A stretch of 52,907 nt of DNA from NCBI GenBank assembly GCA_014138645.1, contig JACJIB010000013.1:1-52907 (forward strand). Direction: 5' to 3'. The stretch's first letter is position 1; each line of letters begins with the position of its first letter. Below the pieces are notes generated by a model. That model was not told the DNA's origin. It made no database searches and worked only from the letters and a program-made list of their open reading frames with translations. Source of the stretch: Methylorubrum thiocyanatum. GTDB lineage: Bacteria; Pseudomonadota; Alphaproteobacteria; Rhizobiales; Beijerinckiaceae. Positions 25,679 through 33,294 of the stretch are shown piece after piece. The position numbers were made by a program, and so were the translations under genes.

Positions 25679-25873
25679 GGTGTGCCCACGCACTTGAAGT
25701 ACAAGCTATGCCGTACACGCAACGTCGCAAACCCTTCGAAGGGGGTTGCCTTGTGCGACGCACCATCTAATTTTGGATTATGCGCAACCGCGATGGCGTC
25801 GCGGTCATGCTGCTCTTCTTGAGCGTTTCCTCCCAAGACTTCGGGCCGTCCCCTCACCGGGGCGGCCTTTTTT
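25679..25873 (+). ncRNA. Candidate structured small RNA or leader
   Basis: No gene fills this stretch, yet it has a series of dyads and ends in a strong intrinsic terminator. The dyads include ACCCTTCGAAGGGGG near 25731 and CGCGATGGCGTCGCG near 25789. A small RNA, or a long 3' end of the nepR-like message, would fit. No known RNA family is recognised. Confidence 0.25.
25844..25873 (+). terminator. Strong rho-independent terminator
   Basis: GCCGTCCCC and GGGGCGGC form a GC-rich stem (one G-T pair position) with a TCACC-type loop. Six T residues follow at 25868-25873. Confidence 0.8.
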
Positions 25874-26023
25874 GTGTCTTGTAAGTGATCATCTATCCAT
25901 CTCCGCCGAGCGCAGCAAGCAAGATTTTTCTTAAACGGCCTTCACCCATGTGGAATTTTTTATCCAGTTTGAACTTGGCAGCAAAAAACTGGCGATTTGA
26001 CCGAGCGCGGCAGCGTTCAGCGA

Positions 26024-26236
26024 TCATAGACTGAAGGCACGTACGGCTGCGGCCAGAGCAGCAAGTCCGCCAAGGGCGACAGCCGAAATCAGCCGGGCAC
26101 GCGCCCAGGGCCTGAAAGGATTATCGTTACAGGGCTTTGGCGCGCGACCGGGCCACCTCCGCCATTTACGCTCCGCATTATGAGCATCGAGCATGGCCTG
26201 AAGACCTTGCCTATCAGGCTGAAGGAGGCATGACAT
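26024..26236 (-). CDS. Small tail-anchored hypothetical protein
   Basis: The 70-residue protein has a polar, basic first half (NAERKWRRWPGRAPKPCND) and one C-terminal hydrophobic helix (LISAVALGGLAALAAAV). AAGGA eight bases before the ATG supports it. It follows the XRE regulator on the same strand by 18 bases, so the two may be an operon. Confidence 0.48.
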   Translation of the reverse strand: MSCLLQPDRQGLQAMLDAHNAERKWRRWPGRAPKPCNDNPFRPWARARLISAVALGGLAALAAAVRAFSL

Positions 26237-26254
26237 GAATGACGTCCTTGGCGG

Positions 26255-26665
26255 CTATTCGCCGTTGGAGCTCTGGACGAGTTGAGCTGTGCTGCGGACG
26301 ATCGCCAGAACCTCACGACGCACCTGGTCGTCTTCGATCTCGGCGTAAGCACGCAGCAGCTCAACAGCCCCCTTGGCATGCAGGAAGCCGAGCAGCTCGG
26401 TTTGCTCCCGAGCAGTGGGGTTATCGCTATCCTCGAAGAAGGTGGAGACCGGCACTTCGAGCAACCGGGCGATCTCGCGCAGGCGTCCCGCGCCAACGCG
26501 GTTCTGGCCCTTTTCGTACTTTTGAACCTGCTGGAAGGTCACGCCTACTGCAAGTCCGAGAGCGGTCTGACTCAATCCACGTGCCTTACGCAGCGCTGCA
26601 ATCCGAAGCCCGACAAGCCGGTCTGCCTCCGTAACCCGCTTCGGCGGCCCGCTGGAGATGTCCAT
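26255..26665 (-). CDS. XRE family transcriptional regulator
   Basis: The 136-residue regulator has a Cro/C1-type helix-turn-helix at about 18-75. The pattern is IAALRKARGLSQTALGLAVG then VTFQQVQKYEKGQNRVGAGR. A helical C-terminal segment (ELLRAYAEIEDDQVRREVLA) probably dimerises. This type is common on alphaproteobacterial replicons. It likely controls itself and the small gene downstream. Confidence 0.9.
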   Translation of the reverse strand: MDISSGPPKRVTEADRLVGLRIAALRKARGLSQTALGLAVGVTFQQVQKYEKGQNRVGAGRLREIARLLEVPVSTFFEDSDNPTAREQTELLGFLHAKGAVELLRAYAEIEDDQVRREVLAIVRSTAQLVQSSNGE

Positions 26666-27210
26666 CCTGCTAATCCTAAAATCTTAAATTCACGCTTGTT
26701 GTCGAATGTTGATTACAGCTTAATGGCGCTGCAATTTCAAGCGGTCGCCTTAGCTGCAATAAGGCCATCGGTAGCTCGAAGCTCGTAGATTACTCTCAGT
26801 GCGAACTTCCTTTGACTTCGGCATAAGGAACAGCAACGGCCTTCTTGCCCTCAATCCGCAAATAATGAAATACGATTTTACAGAAATGCGGGTTTGCAGC
26901 CTCTCACTAGGGTGCAGCCGCAGAAAGCAGCGTTCCACCATGTCGTCACAGGGCTGGAGGCGCCCTTGTCGGCCTAGCCGCCGAAAAAATGTAAGATGGC
27001 CAGTGGTTTGAGTCCCGACCATTCTGCCAGTTGCGCTGCTGCGACTGATGGCACAGCAAAAAGGCCGCCGAGCAGGTGCTCTAGGCGGTCTAATAGGAAA
27101 GCGGTCCAGAAAAAGCTTGCCCCGGCGGTATGCTAGGCAGGGACCGACCGGGGGTTACGTGATAAGTTATGGGGCAACCGACCGAAAAATTCAAGTGAAA
27201 TCCGCTTTTC
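26666..27210. other. Intergenic region upstream of the abi-like gene
   Basis: The stretch holds a nested hairpin around 27066-27091 (CCGCC-GAGC-loop-GCTC-TA-GGCGG) and, just before the abi-like gene, AAATCCGCTTTTCG, a degenerate form of the plasmid motif. I see no convincing gene on either strand. Confidence 0.4.
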
Positions 27211-27885
27211 GTGCCCACCTTCGTTGACGTCCTTTCCAGCGACCGCTTCGCCACCTACCAGCACTGGGCCGACGGTGATGATGCTCTGGCGCTCCGGCTC
27301 TACACCTTCAACGTCCAGCTCTCGGCGGCCCTCTATGGGCCGCTGCACATGCTCGAGGTGACACTGCGCAACCGGGCTGATGCCCAACTGATGACGGTGT
27401 ATGGCCCGGACTGGCTCGACGACCCAGTCGCCCTTCCCGGCCGCTATCAGCGTGACTGCGTGATCAAGGCCCGCGCCACGCTGCTGGGCGAGCGCAAAGC
27501 CGCCAGCCACGGGCAGATGGTGGCCGAGCTGACGTTCGGATTTTGGACTTCGCTGTTTGGCCGTGACGGGACGCACCTGTGGCAGCATCTTCGGCCTATC
27601 TTCCAGGCCAAGGGCATTCAGCGAGGCCTGATCGCCGGGCAGCTGCGCGACCTCCGGCACCTGCGCAACCGGGTCGCCCACTACGAGCCGATCCTCACCC
27701 AGCCCCTCGCCCAGCGCTACGGCAATCTCACCACCCTCACCGGCTGGCTCTCGCCGACCGCCGCGGCCTGGATCGCCCAGACGTCCGCCTGGGGAGCGCT
27801 CTACCCGGCTGTACCGGTGCTTGTGCCGAACGCTGCCGGTGACCTGCGCGTCGAGCCAGCTGTCATTCCCTTCCTGCCAGCCTGA
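27211..27885 (+). CDS. Abi_2-like HEPN protein (abortive infection family)
   Basis: The 224-residue helical protein fits the Abi-like (Abi_2/AbiD-F) family. It has the early MLEVTLRNRADAQL helix and a late HEPN-type motif LRHLRNRVAHYEPIL. Arg152 and His157 form the R-x4-H of HEPN ribonucleases. Such proteins cause abortive infection or act as toxins. No small antitoxin gene is adjacent. The start is GTG without a clear ribosome site, and a degenerate copy of the plasmid motif sits just upstream. It stands at the edge of the defence-like region. Confidence 0.8.
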   Translation: MPTFVDVLSSDRFATYQHWADGDDALALRLYTFNVQLSAALYGPLHMLEVTLRNRADAQLMTVYGPDWLDDPVALPGRYQRDCVIKARATLLGERKAASHGQMVAELTFGFWTSLFGRDGTHLWQHLRPIFQAKGIQRGLIAGQLRDLRHLRNRVAHYEPILTQPLAQRYGNLTTLTGWLSPTAAAWIAQTSAWGALYPAVPVLVPNAAGDLRVEPAVIPFLPA

Positions 27886-27892
27886 TATCCGG

Positions 27893-27904
27893 AAATACGA
27901 TTTT
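27893..27904. promoter_or_regulatory. Plasmid motif copy (AATACGAT)
   Basis: AAATACGATTTT follows the abi-like stop by eight bases. It is a variant half-site of the ATCGTAAA/ATCGTATT family. Confidence 0.4.
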
Positions 27905-27942
27905 CCTGTTTTGCGGCGACTGGCTCTATCCTGATGCCGCAT

Positions 27943-28025
27943 GGGCCAGTCGGCCGTGCCGGCGTCAAGGCACGCTGCGCTCTCCGGCCTTGACCCCATC
28001 CCGTCCGACCGGCGGTGGGCTGCCA
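27943..28025 (+). repeat. 83-bp structured repeat, copy A
   Basis: The stretch from GGGCCAG to GCTGCCA matches 46082-46164 at about 74 of 83 positions. It can fold through GTCAAGGC with GCCTTGAC. A short stem with an AAA loop (28028-28040) follows directly. A plasmid motif lies about 50 bases upstream in both copies. Confidence 0.7.
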
Positions 28026-28073
28026 GTGGGGCAAAGCCCCAAACTGACCAGCAGAGCTGATCCGCTTCTGCAG

Positions 28074-28090
28074 AAATCCGCTTTTACGAC
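28074..28090. promoter_or_regulatory. Plasmid motif copy (AAATCCGCTTTTACGAC)
   Basis: This carries TTTACGAC, one base from the perfect half-site, within the same 15-base context (AAATCCGCTTTTACGA) found at 32884-32903. Confidence 0.45.
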
Positions 28091-28499
28091 GGATTGGAGT
28101 GGCTTGGGACTAGGCTGCAACCCGTGCCCAGTGCGGAGCGGACGAACGCGGCCTTAGGCGGCGTCATGATCGCGGCTGAAACCATCGCCGTCCCGGGCCT
28201 GGCAGGAGCCTGATCGGGTCCGGGGGCGCCCTCCCCTACACAATGGCCGGCGGCTGTGGCGGCACTGTGTGTGAGCGGGCTGGTGTGCCTCTCCCGGCAA
28301 GCCAGCCTCTCCCCTGCGGCCAGGCGGTTCGGGAGATGCGCCGGAGGCTGTCCCGGTCAAGCGGCTGCCCGCTCCGTTCGCGTGCGCTCCCGTGTTGCCG
28401 ATGACCAGGACCGGCCGGAGGCCTCAGCCCCGCGGCGCAGCAGAACTCCCGACCGGCCGCGATGGGCGTGGCCGGTACCAGCAAAGGGAGATCCACACC

Positions 28500-28709
28500 A
28501 TGACCCGCACCACCACCAACAACCGTCCGAGCCACGCCGTCTACGTGGTCGAGGGAGAGGGCGAGAACGCCTTCTGGACCCGGATCGGCGCCGCCTGGGC
28601 ACATGAGGATGGCGACGGCTTCAACCTTCAGCTCAGCTGCCTGCCGCTCACTGGCCGCCTGGTCATCCGCAAGCCGCGACCGAAGACTGACGGGGAGCTG
28701 GCCCAATGA
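28500..28709 (+). CDS. Small hypothetical protein upstream of DUF3768
   Basis: The 69-residue protein has a compact beta pattern (AVYVVEGEGENAFWTRIGAA and FNLQLSCLPLTGRLVIRKP). AAAGGGAGATC precedes the ATG. It overlaps the DUF3768 gene by four bases (ATGA). Small proteins of this kind are frequent beside DUF3768 on alphaproteobacterial plasmids. The function is unknown. Confidence 0.7.
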   Translation: MTRTTTNNRPSHAVYVVEGEGENAFWTRIGAAWAHEDGDGFNLQLSCLPLTGRLVIRKPRPKTDGELAQ

Positions 28710-29032
28710 GCCGCACCACCGCGATCCAGCGTCTCAACGACGCCCTACGCTCTCAGCTGACCGGCGGTCGGCTGATGCTCACCCCAGGAGTCAGCCAACT
28801 GGCTCCGCTCGACCGGCTGGCGGTGCTGAACCTGATGCGCGATTTTAGCGCGTTCACGCCGGACAACGATCCTCACGGCGAGCACGACTTCGGCAGCGTC
28901 GAGCACAAGGGCACGCGCTACTTCTGGAAGATCGACTACTACGACCTCCAGTTGGCGATGCACTCGCCGGACCCGGCCGATCCGGCGGTGACCGTCCGGG
29001 TCCTCACGCTGATGCGCGCCGACGAGTACTAA
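28706..29032 (+). CDS. DUF3768 family protein
   Basis: The 108-residue protein matches DUF3768 along its whole length. The motifs are IQRLNDALRSQLTGGRLMLT, PDNDPHGEHDFG, FWKIDYYDLQL and PDPADPAVTVRVLTLM. The domain is typical of plasmids and integrative elements in Rhizobiales and has no known activity. It is translationally coupled to the small gene before it. A hairpin terminator lies just after the stop. Confidence 0.88.
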   Translation: MSRTTAIQRLNDALRSQLTGGRLMLTPGVSQLAPLDRLAVLNLMRDFSAFTPDNDPHGEHDFGSVEHKGTRYFWKIDYYDLQLAMHSPDPADPAVTVRVLTLMRADEY

Positions 29033-29589
29033 CCGGCTGCGCTGCCCGAACCGCCCTCCGGGGCGGTTTCAGCTTTGGCCATCATGTGGGCCTTCACCCG
29101 ATTGATCGCCTTACGGTTCTTCCGTGCAAACCGCTGCAGGTGCTCGAATGCTGTCGCGCTCGATTTCGCTTCGATAAAGCGCTGCTGCCACTCCGGCATA
29201 CCCTCAATCACAGCCAGAGAGTCGATAATTTTTTCGCGGAGGATCTTTTTGGGATAGCGCCCCAATAGGCCTCCATTCAAGGCAACTGTCCGCAGCTCAA
29301 GAAAATTCATAAACTCCAGGAAGGCAGCATCCTGCTCGTCCGGCTTGTCACGAGAACGAAGTAGCGCCTGCTCACGCTCAGTCACAGCATTGAACAGCTC
29401 TTGCAGGGCCTGCAAATCACCTGCCTTGCGGCCCGCTCGTAGTTGAGCACCGACGTAGAAGAGGGCTGCAAGAGCGATAAGCGCTTGTAGTGCAGTGCCA
29501 GCAGCCGACAGTGCAGCCCACTGTTTTTCATCGAGCAGAGCGTAGACTGCGCTTGCGCCCTGGCTGAGCAGCGATAGTGCCGAGTCCAA
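29029..29589 (-). CDS. Membrane-anchored helical protein
   Basis: The 186-residue protein starts at TTG two bases after the preceding stop. A single hydrophobic helix (AGTALQALIALAALFYVGAQ) near residue 40 is followed by a long helical cytosolic part with FLEFMNFLELRTVALNGGLL. A lysine/arginine-rich stretch (RFARKNRKAINRVKAHMM) comes near the end. The layout resembles DUF4760-like membrane proteins. It is the last gene of a three-gene set divergent from the SLOG-TIR-caspase operon. Confidence 0.72.
   Translation of the reverse strand: MDSALSLLSQGASAVYALLDEKQWAALSAAGTALQALIALAALFYVGAQLRAGRKAGDLQALQELFNAVTEREQALLRSRDKPDEQDAAFLEFMNFLELRTVALNGGLLGRYPKKILREKIIDSLAVIEGMPEWQQRFIEAKSSATAFEHLQRFARKNRKAINRVKAHMMAKAETAPEGGSGSAAG
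29049..29068. terminator. Bidirectional hairpin between convergent genes
   Basis: AACCGCCC and GGGCGGTT form a perfect 8-bp stem with a 4-base loop. It lies just after the DUF3768 stop and inside the last codons of the opposite gene. The flanking TTC and GAA give weak U tracts both ways. Confidence 0.6.
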
Positions 29590-29591
29590 TC

Positions 29592-29813
29592 TCAGGACTT
29601 CCCTGTTGCCAAGGGACGCTGAACCACTGGCGGCGGTGCCGGTTGCGCAGGCTGTGCCTGCTGGGGCAGCGCCGATTGCAGCAAGCGCTGTGGCAAGCGC
29701 TGTGGCAAGCTGCGGCGCAGGTTATCGGATGTCATGCCACCATAGAAACTCATATGCTGATCGAGCAGATCGTCGACGTGCAGGGGGGCAAGCCTGGGCA
29801 GTTTAGGGATCAT
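29592..29813 (-). CDS. Proline/glutamine-rich microprotein
   Basis: The 73-residue protein has a short folded-looking head (HVDDLLDQHMSFYGGMTSDN) and a repetitive tail (LPQRLPQRLLQSALPQQAQP). The tail comes from a 12-base tandem repeat (GCAAGCGCTGTG units near 29688). MTSDNLRRSLP resembles LTSANLSGALR in the preceding microprotein, so the two may be related. The function is unknown. Confidence 0.5.
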   Translation of the reverse strand: MIPKLPRLAPLHVDDLLDQHMSFYGGMTSDNLRRSLPQRLPQRLLQSALPQQAQPAQPAPPPVVQRPLATGKS

Positions 29814-29822
29814 AGCGTCGGC

Positions 29823-30014
29823 TTAGTCCTTCTTTTGAGGAGGGGGTGGTGCGGCCGGAGGAGCTGCGGGGGCTGCGGGAGCCGGTGGCGTGGGACGCAA
29901 TGCGCCGCTGAGGTTGGCTGAAGTCAGCCCACGCTGCAGCAACGTCGACGATAAGCCATCATTGGCTTGCGTCGGACGACTCGGTTGAGGTCGATCGGGA
30001 CGGCGAGCTGTCAA
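29823..30014 (-). CDS. Proline/alanine-rich microprotein
   Basis: The 63-residue protein starts at TTG with a near-perfect AGGAG six bases upstream, strong evidence of translation. A central STLLQRGLTSANLSGALRP is followed by a tail of prolines and alanines ending in PPPPQKKD. It opens the divergent three-gene set and is 123 bases from the SLOG gene. It may be a small sensor, adaptor or immunity factor, but nothing proves this. Confidence 0.5.
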   Translation of the reverse strand: MTARRPDRPQPSRPTQANDGLSSTLLQRGLTSANLSGALRPTPPAPAAPAAPPAAPPPPQKKD

Positions 30015-30137
30015 ATGTAACTCCTAAAGGTTTGATACGCTTGAATTAAGCGGTGAATGTAGCCCGAAACCACTTGCGGAACAAACAGGAAACGCACTAG
30101 CTTGTGTTGCAAGTGGAACGTGCAGGGGGGTGAATCC

Positions 30138-30626
30138 GTGAGGGTCGGAGTCAGCGGGCATCAGGCACGGCCAGGCATCGACTGGAACTGGGTAGCTGAT
30201 GCAGTTCGAGCAGAGTTGGCTCAGTGCTCGACCATCACTCAGGCGCTTACCTCACTCGCTGTCGGAAGTGACCAGATATTTGCACAATGCGCACTAGAGA
30301 TGAATGTGCCTGTTCTCGCTGTGATCCCTATCCACAACTATGAGAGTTTCTTCGAAGGGGACGGACTCGCCCGTTACCGCGAGCTTCTCGCCGCTAGTGA
30401 GCGGCTCGATCTTAACACCACCGACGAGCCCGAACCGGCCTTCTATGCAGCTGGGCGTTATATCGTTGAGCGTTGCGATCTCCTGTTGGCTATTTGGGAC
30501 GGTAAGCCTGCTGCTGGTTTGGGTGGAACCGGTGATGCTGTTGAGTACGCTCTTCAGCAGGGTAGATCCTGCATTATAATTGATCCAATCCAGAAGACCG
30601 TTAGCCGCATCAACCGTGGAGAATGA
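30138..30626 (+). CDS. Stand-alone SLOG (LOG/DprA-like Rossmann) protein
   Basis: The 162-residue protein has the SLOG nucleotide-binding fold. It starts RVGVSGHQARPGI, continues ALTSLAVGSDQIFAQCALE and LLLAIWDGKPAAGLGGTGDA, and ends with a strand before the stop (SCIIIDP). SLOG domains bind NAD-derived or cyclic nucleotide signals; in Thoeris ThsA such a domain senses a cyclic ADP-ribose isomer. A GTG after AGGGGGGTG is the best start, although the frame is open from 30102. It is the first gene of a four-gene operon. Confidence 0.85.
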   Translation: MRVGVSGHQARPGIDWNWVADAVRAELAQCSTITQALTSLAVGSDQIFAQCALEMNVPVLAVIPIHNYESFFEGDGLARYRELLAASERLDLNTTDEPEPAFYAAGRYIVERCDLLLAIWDGKPAAGLGGTGDAVEYALQQGRSCIIIDPIQKTVSRINRGE

Positions 30627-30632
30627 GACCTG

Positions 30633-31022
30633 ATGGCCAAAAAACGTGTGTTTGTCAGCTTCGATTACGATCACGATCAATTTCTGAAAACCGCTATCGT
30701 CGGTCAGGCGAAGCTGGCGGACAGTCCTTTCGAACTGGCCGACTGGTCAATCAAGGAGCATCTGACGGGTGACTGGAAGGCTAAGGCCCGCACACGGATC
30801 AGGAGCGTCGACATCGTCATCATCATGTGTGGCCAGCACACCCACACAGCTGCTGGTGTAAATGCAGAAATGAAAATCGCGCAGGAGGAAGGGGTGACCT
30901 ACTTCCTACTCAAAGGGTACGCCGACAAGACATGTACAAAGCCTTTGAGCGCAACGAGCCGGGACAATCTCTACGCATGGACTTGGGATAATCTGAAGAA
31001 GCTCATCGGTGGAGCTCGCTAG
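30633..31022 (+). CDS. TIR-like (DUF1863, ThsB-like) protein
   Basis: The 129-residue protein has the DUF1863/ThsB fold. It begins KRVFVSFDYDHDQFLKTAIV. Then come a WSIKEHLTGDWKAKARTRIR segment and IVIIMCGQHTHTAAGVNAEM, with Glu79 in the position of the TIR NADase glutamate. In Thoeris, ThsB-type proteins sense phage and make cyclic ADP-ribose isomers. It starts six bases after the SLOG gene and is three bases from the caspase gene, so they are co-expressed. Confidence 0.86.
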   Translation: MAKKRVFVSFDYDHDQFLKTAIVGQAKLADSPFELADWSIKEHLTGDWKAKARTRIRSVDIVIIMCGQHTHTAAGVNAEMKIAQEEGVTYFLLKGYADKTCTKPLSATSRDNLYAWTWDNLKKLIGGAR

Positions 31023-31024
31023 CC

Positions 31025-32020
31025 ATGAAGAAGGCCCTGGTTGTCGGGATTGACGACTACCATTCCGCACCTTTGCAAGGGTGCGTGAACGATGCATCTT
31101 CCGTAGCGCAGCTTCTCGAGCGCAATGGTGACGGTTCCCCGAACTTCTCCGTCAGGCTGCTCACCAGTGACAAGCTTGAGGTCAATGCACAGGTTCTGCT
31201 GCAGGCCATCACTGAGCTTTTCAGCGGCGATGCCGATACGGCTCTGCTGTTTTTTGCTGGGCATGGGATCATCAACCCGGAAACGAATGCCGGCTATATC
31301 GTCAGTCAGGACGGGCGGAAGCCCAGTTGGGGAGTCACGCTATCTGACATCCTCCATCTGGCCAACCAAGCGTACCCGCGCGTGAAGTCGAGCGTGATCA
31401 TCCTAGACAGCTGTCAATCCGGCTATGCTGGTGAAATCCAAGGACTTGGTTCGGCAGCGAACCAACCGTCGGTGATCGGTAACGGAGTAACAATCCTGAC
31501 CGCTTCACATCGGGAGGGTACTGCCGCCGAAGAGGATGGGCATGGACTCTTCACTAGCATCCTCCTTGATGGTTTGAGCGGTAGCTCGGCTGATGTAATC
31601 GGCCGGATTACGCCGGCATCCGTGTACTCCCATATCGATCAGACGCTTGGGCCTTGGAAACAGCGTCCTGTTTACAAGGCGAACGTGCAAACCTTTGTAA
31701 CGCTACGCAATGTGGCTCCAAAGATCCCCCACGAGGTGCTGCGACGACTGCCAGAGTACTTTCCAGACCCGGCGCACGTGTTTCAACTGGATCCATCCTA
31801 CGAGCCTGACCGTGAGAATGTGCCGGAGCGCGTTAAGCACATCCCGGTCGACGAAGATCACAAGCGTATCTTCAAGGAGCTACAGCTTTGTAATCGGCAT
31901 GGTCTCATCGTGCCCGTCGATGCTGAGCACATGTACTATGCTGCGATAGACTCCAAAGGATGTCGTCTTTCTGCGCTTGGTGCCCACTACAGAAAGCTCG
32001 CGATCCTTGGGCGTATATAG
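31025..32020 (+). CDS. Caspase-like cysteine protease (peptidase C14)
   Basis: The 331-residue protein has a caspase fold at about 1-225. The catalytic His80 lies in LLFFAGHG and Cys130 in IILDSCQSG. A separate C-terminal region of about 100 residues (from HEVLRRLPEYFPDPAHVF to GAHYRKLAILG) is not a known protease part. It may sense the signal or bind a partner. Caspase-like proteases serve as effectors of bacterial TIR signalling. It is two bases after the DUF1863 gene and 14 before the second TIR gene. Confidence 0.88.
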   Translation: MKKALVVGIDDYHSAPLQGCVNDASSVAQLLERNGDGSPNFSVRLLTSDKLEVNAQVLLQAITELFSGDADTALLFFAGHGIINPETNAGYIVSQDGRKPSWGVTLSDILHLANQAYPRVKSSVIILDSCQSGYAGEIQGLGSAANQPSVIGNGVTILTASHREGTAAEEDGHGLFTSILLDGLSGSSADVIGRITPASVYSHIDQTLGPWKQRPVYKANVQTFVTLRNVAPKIPHEVLRRLPEYFPDPAHVFQLDPSYEPDRENVPERVKHIPVDEDHKRIFKELQLCNRHGLIVPVDAEHMYYAAIDSKGCRLSALGAHYRKLAILGRI

Positions 32021-32034
32021 ATAAGTGAGGGGAT

Positions 32035-32511
32035 ATGAAGGTCTTCCTTTCTCATCAAAAGGCCGACTCTGAGACTGCAGGGATTATCGCAACTAGATTG
32101 AAGCTTTATCACCAAATTGACGTCTATCTGGACGTTGTTGATCCAAACGCGTCAACAACGGGAGACGATCTAGGAGAGTACTTGCGCCAGCAGCTCTCAA
32201 TTTGCACCCAGCTGATGGCAGTTGTGTCCGCTGCAACGAAAACCTCGTGGTGGGTACCGTGGGAAATTGGTGTTGCTACCGAGAAGGATTATCCGATCGC
32301 CACCTTTGCGGGAGGCTACACGACGCTGCCCGAATATCTGCGCAAGTGGCCTTACCTTCAGTCCATGAGTGATGTCGATGCTTATGCTGAGGCAAGCAAG
32401 ATGGCACAGCGCGAGTTCAAGAACCGGAGAACCTATCAAACGGATAGCTTAGCGCGGCGTAGCTCTACAAAAGACTTTTATCGCGTGTTGCGCTCAAGCC
32501 TACGTCAGTGA
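32035..32511 (+). CDS. TIR domain protein
   Basis: The 158-residue protein is a short TIR domain that starts at residue 1 (MKVFLSHQKAD). It ends its core with SWWVPWEIGVAT, where Glu77 is the expected NAD-cleaving residue. LGEYLRQQLSICTQLMAVVS is the usual helix/strand before it. A basic C-terminal helix (FYRVLRSSLRQ) closes the chain. It is the last gene of the SLOG-TIR-caspase set, making a second and distinct TIR in one operon. Confidence 0.87.
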   Translation: MKVFLSHQKADSETAGIIATRLKLYHQIDVYLDVVDPNASTTGDDLGEYLRQQLSICTQLMAVVSAATKTSWWVPWEIGVATEKDYPIATFAGGYTTLPEYLRKWPYLQSMSDVDAYAEASKMAQREFKNRRTYQTDSLARRSSTKDFYRVLRSSLRQ

Positions 32512-32883
32512 CTTTGGTTAAGGCATATCCGTGGTCCTCGGCAAGCCTACTGAGACGTGTGGCCGCCCTGTCCTCTGCTGCGCAGCGCCTCGTTTCGCTA
32601 GTGGGCAGACCGTCAGGATGCGGACTGACGCTACAAGGACAAAGCGTCTAGGATCCAGATAACGACAATGCCCCTCCCCGGTAACACCCGGAGATGGAGG
32701 AACCTACACAGAACATCGCCTGAAAGCTGCCCACCCGTTCCTTATCTGGTTCCCGGCCGGGCTTTTGCGTTGAGGCCCGGTGGCGGGCGCGGCATACGCC
32801 AGCCGCGCCCCTGCCTCGCTGGAGTGGGATCAAGACCAGTGCTTTGCGATTGAGCCACTGCCAGGGCGCAACACTGCCTTTCC

Positions 32884-32903
32884 GGAAATCCGCTTTTACG
32901 ATT
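32884..32903. promoter_or_regulatory. Plasmid motif copy (TTTACGAT)
   Basis: GGAAATCCGCTTTTACGATT contains a perfect half-site TTTACGAT. It shares AAATCCGCTTTTACGA with 28074-28089. Confidence 0.5.
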
Positions 32904-33118
32904 ATACGCTGATGAGCAGCTGTCAGGTGCGCCAGGTGCTGGCGATCATACAGGGGCAGAGACAGGTGGCCCCGGCTCATCCCCGGACGACGTCGCTACG
33001 GAACCAGGCCCTACGGGTACGGCCGCCGGCATCCCAGAGGGACCCTGCCTCAGCGGTTCGGCCGCGATGATGATCCCGCTTCTGTGCGCCGCCTCGAGGG
33101 CGGCGCTGCTGTATGTTT

Positions 33119-33130
33119 AAATACGATTTT
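33119..33130. promoter_or_regulatory. Plasmid motif copy (AATACGAT)
   Basis: AAATACGATTTT is identical to the copy at 27893-27904 and lies about 165 bases before parA. Confidence 0.4.
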
Positions 33131-33223
33131 GCGACTCTGCGGTTTTCTGGAAATGTGTCCCAGAGGTAACAGGCATCGTGCGCAGCGTTAACGAACCGTT
33201 GGCAGAGGCGTGTTTGTGTGAAA

Positions 33224-33281
33224 TCGTGAACCTACAGAAACGGGTTTGCAGAAAATCGTAAATCCGACGATACGCAAATCC
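33224..33281 (+). promoter_or_regulatory. Probable parA operator or centromere repeats
   Basis: Three related words lie just before parA: TCGTGAACC (33224), ATCGTAAATCC (33255) and ACGCAAATCC (33272). The last is 13 bases from the start codon. Small par operons of this type are usually repressed by their RHH protein at such repeats. Confidence 0.55.
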
Positions 33282-33294
33282 AGAAAGGCGGCGC

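Larger units (their letters stand above)
32512..33223. other. Long non-coding stretch before parA
   Basis: No gene is supported on either strand. It holds two plasmid motif copies (32884-32903 and 33119-33130), a CCCGG-CCGGG-CTTTT hairpin near 32754, and a GCGCCGCC-TCGAG-GGCGGCGC hairpin at 33086-33106. It may include the partition site. Confidence 0.5.

Noticed and set aside
26998..27036. Stretch resembling a tRNA 3' end (GGTTTGAGTCCCGACC then TGCCA)
   Set aside because: The T-arm stem does not pair properly and no acceptor or anticodon arm exists upstream, so it is neither a tRNA nor a clear attachment site.
27133..27999. 288-codon frame antisense to the abi-like gene
   Set aside because: The sense strand carries a coherent HEPN protein; the antisense is a high-GC mirror frame.
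32780..33070. 96-codon frame in the gap before parA
   Set aside because: It runs through a plasmid motif copy, has no ribosome site and reads like non-coding sequence.
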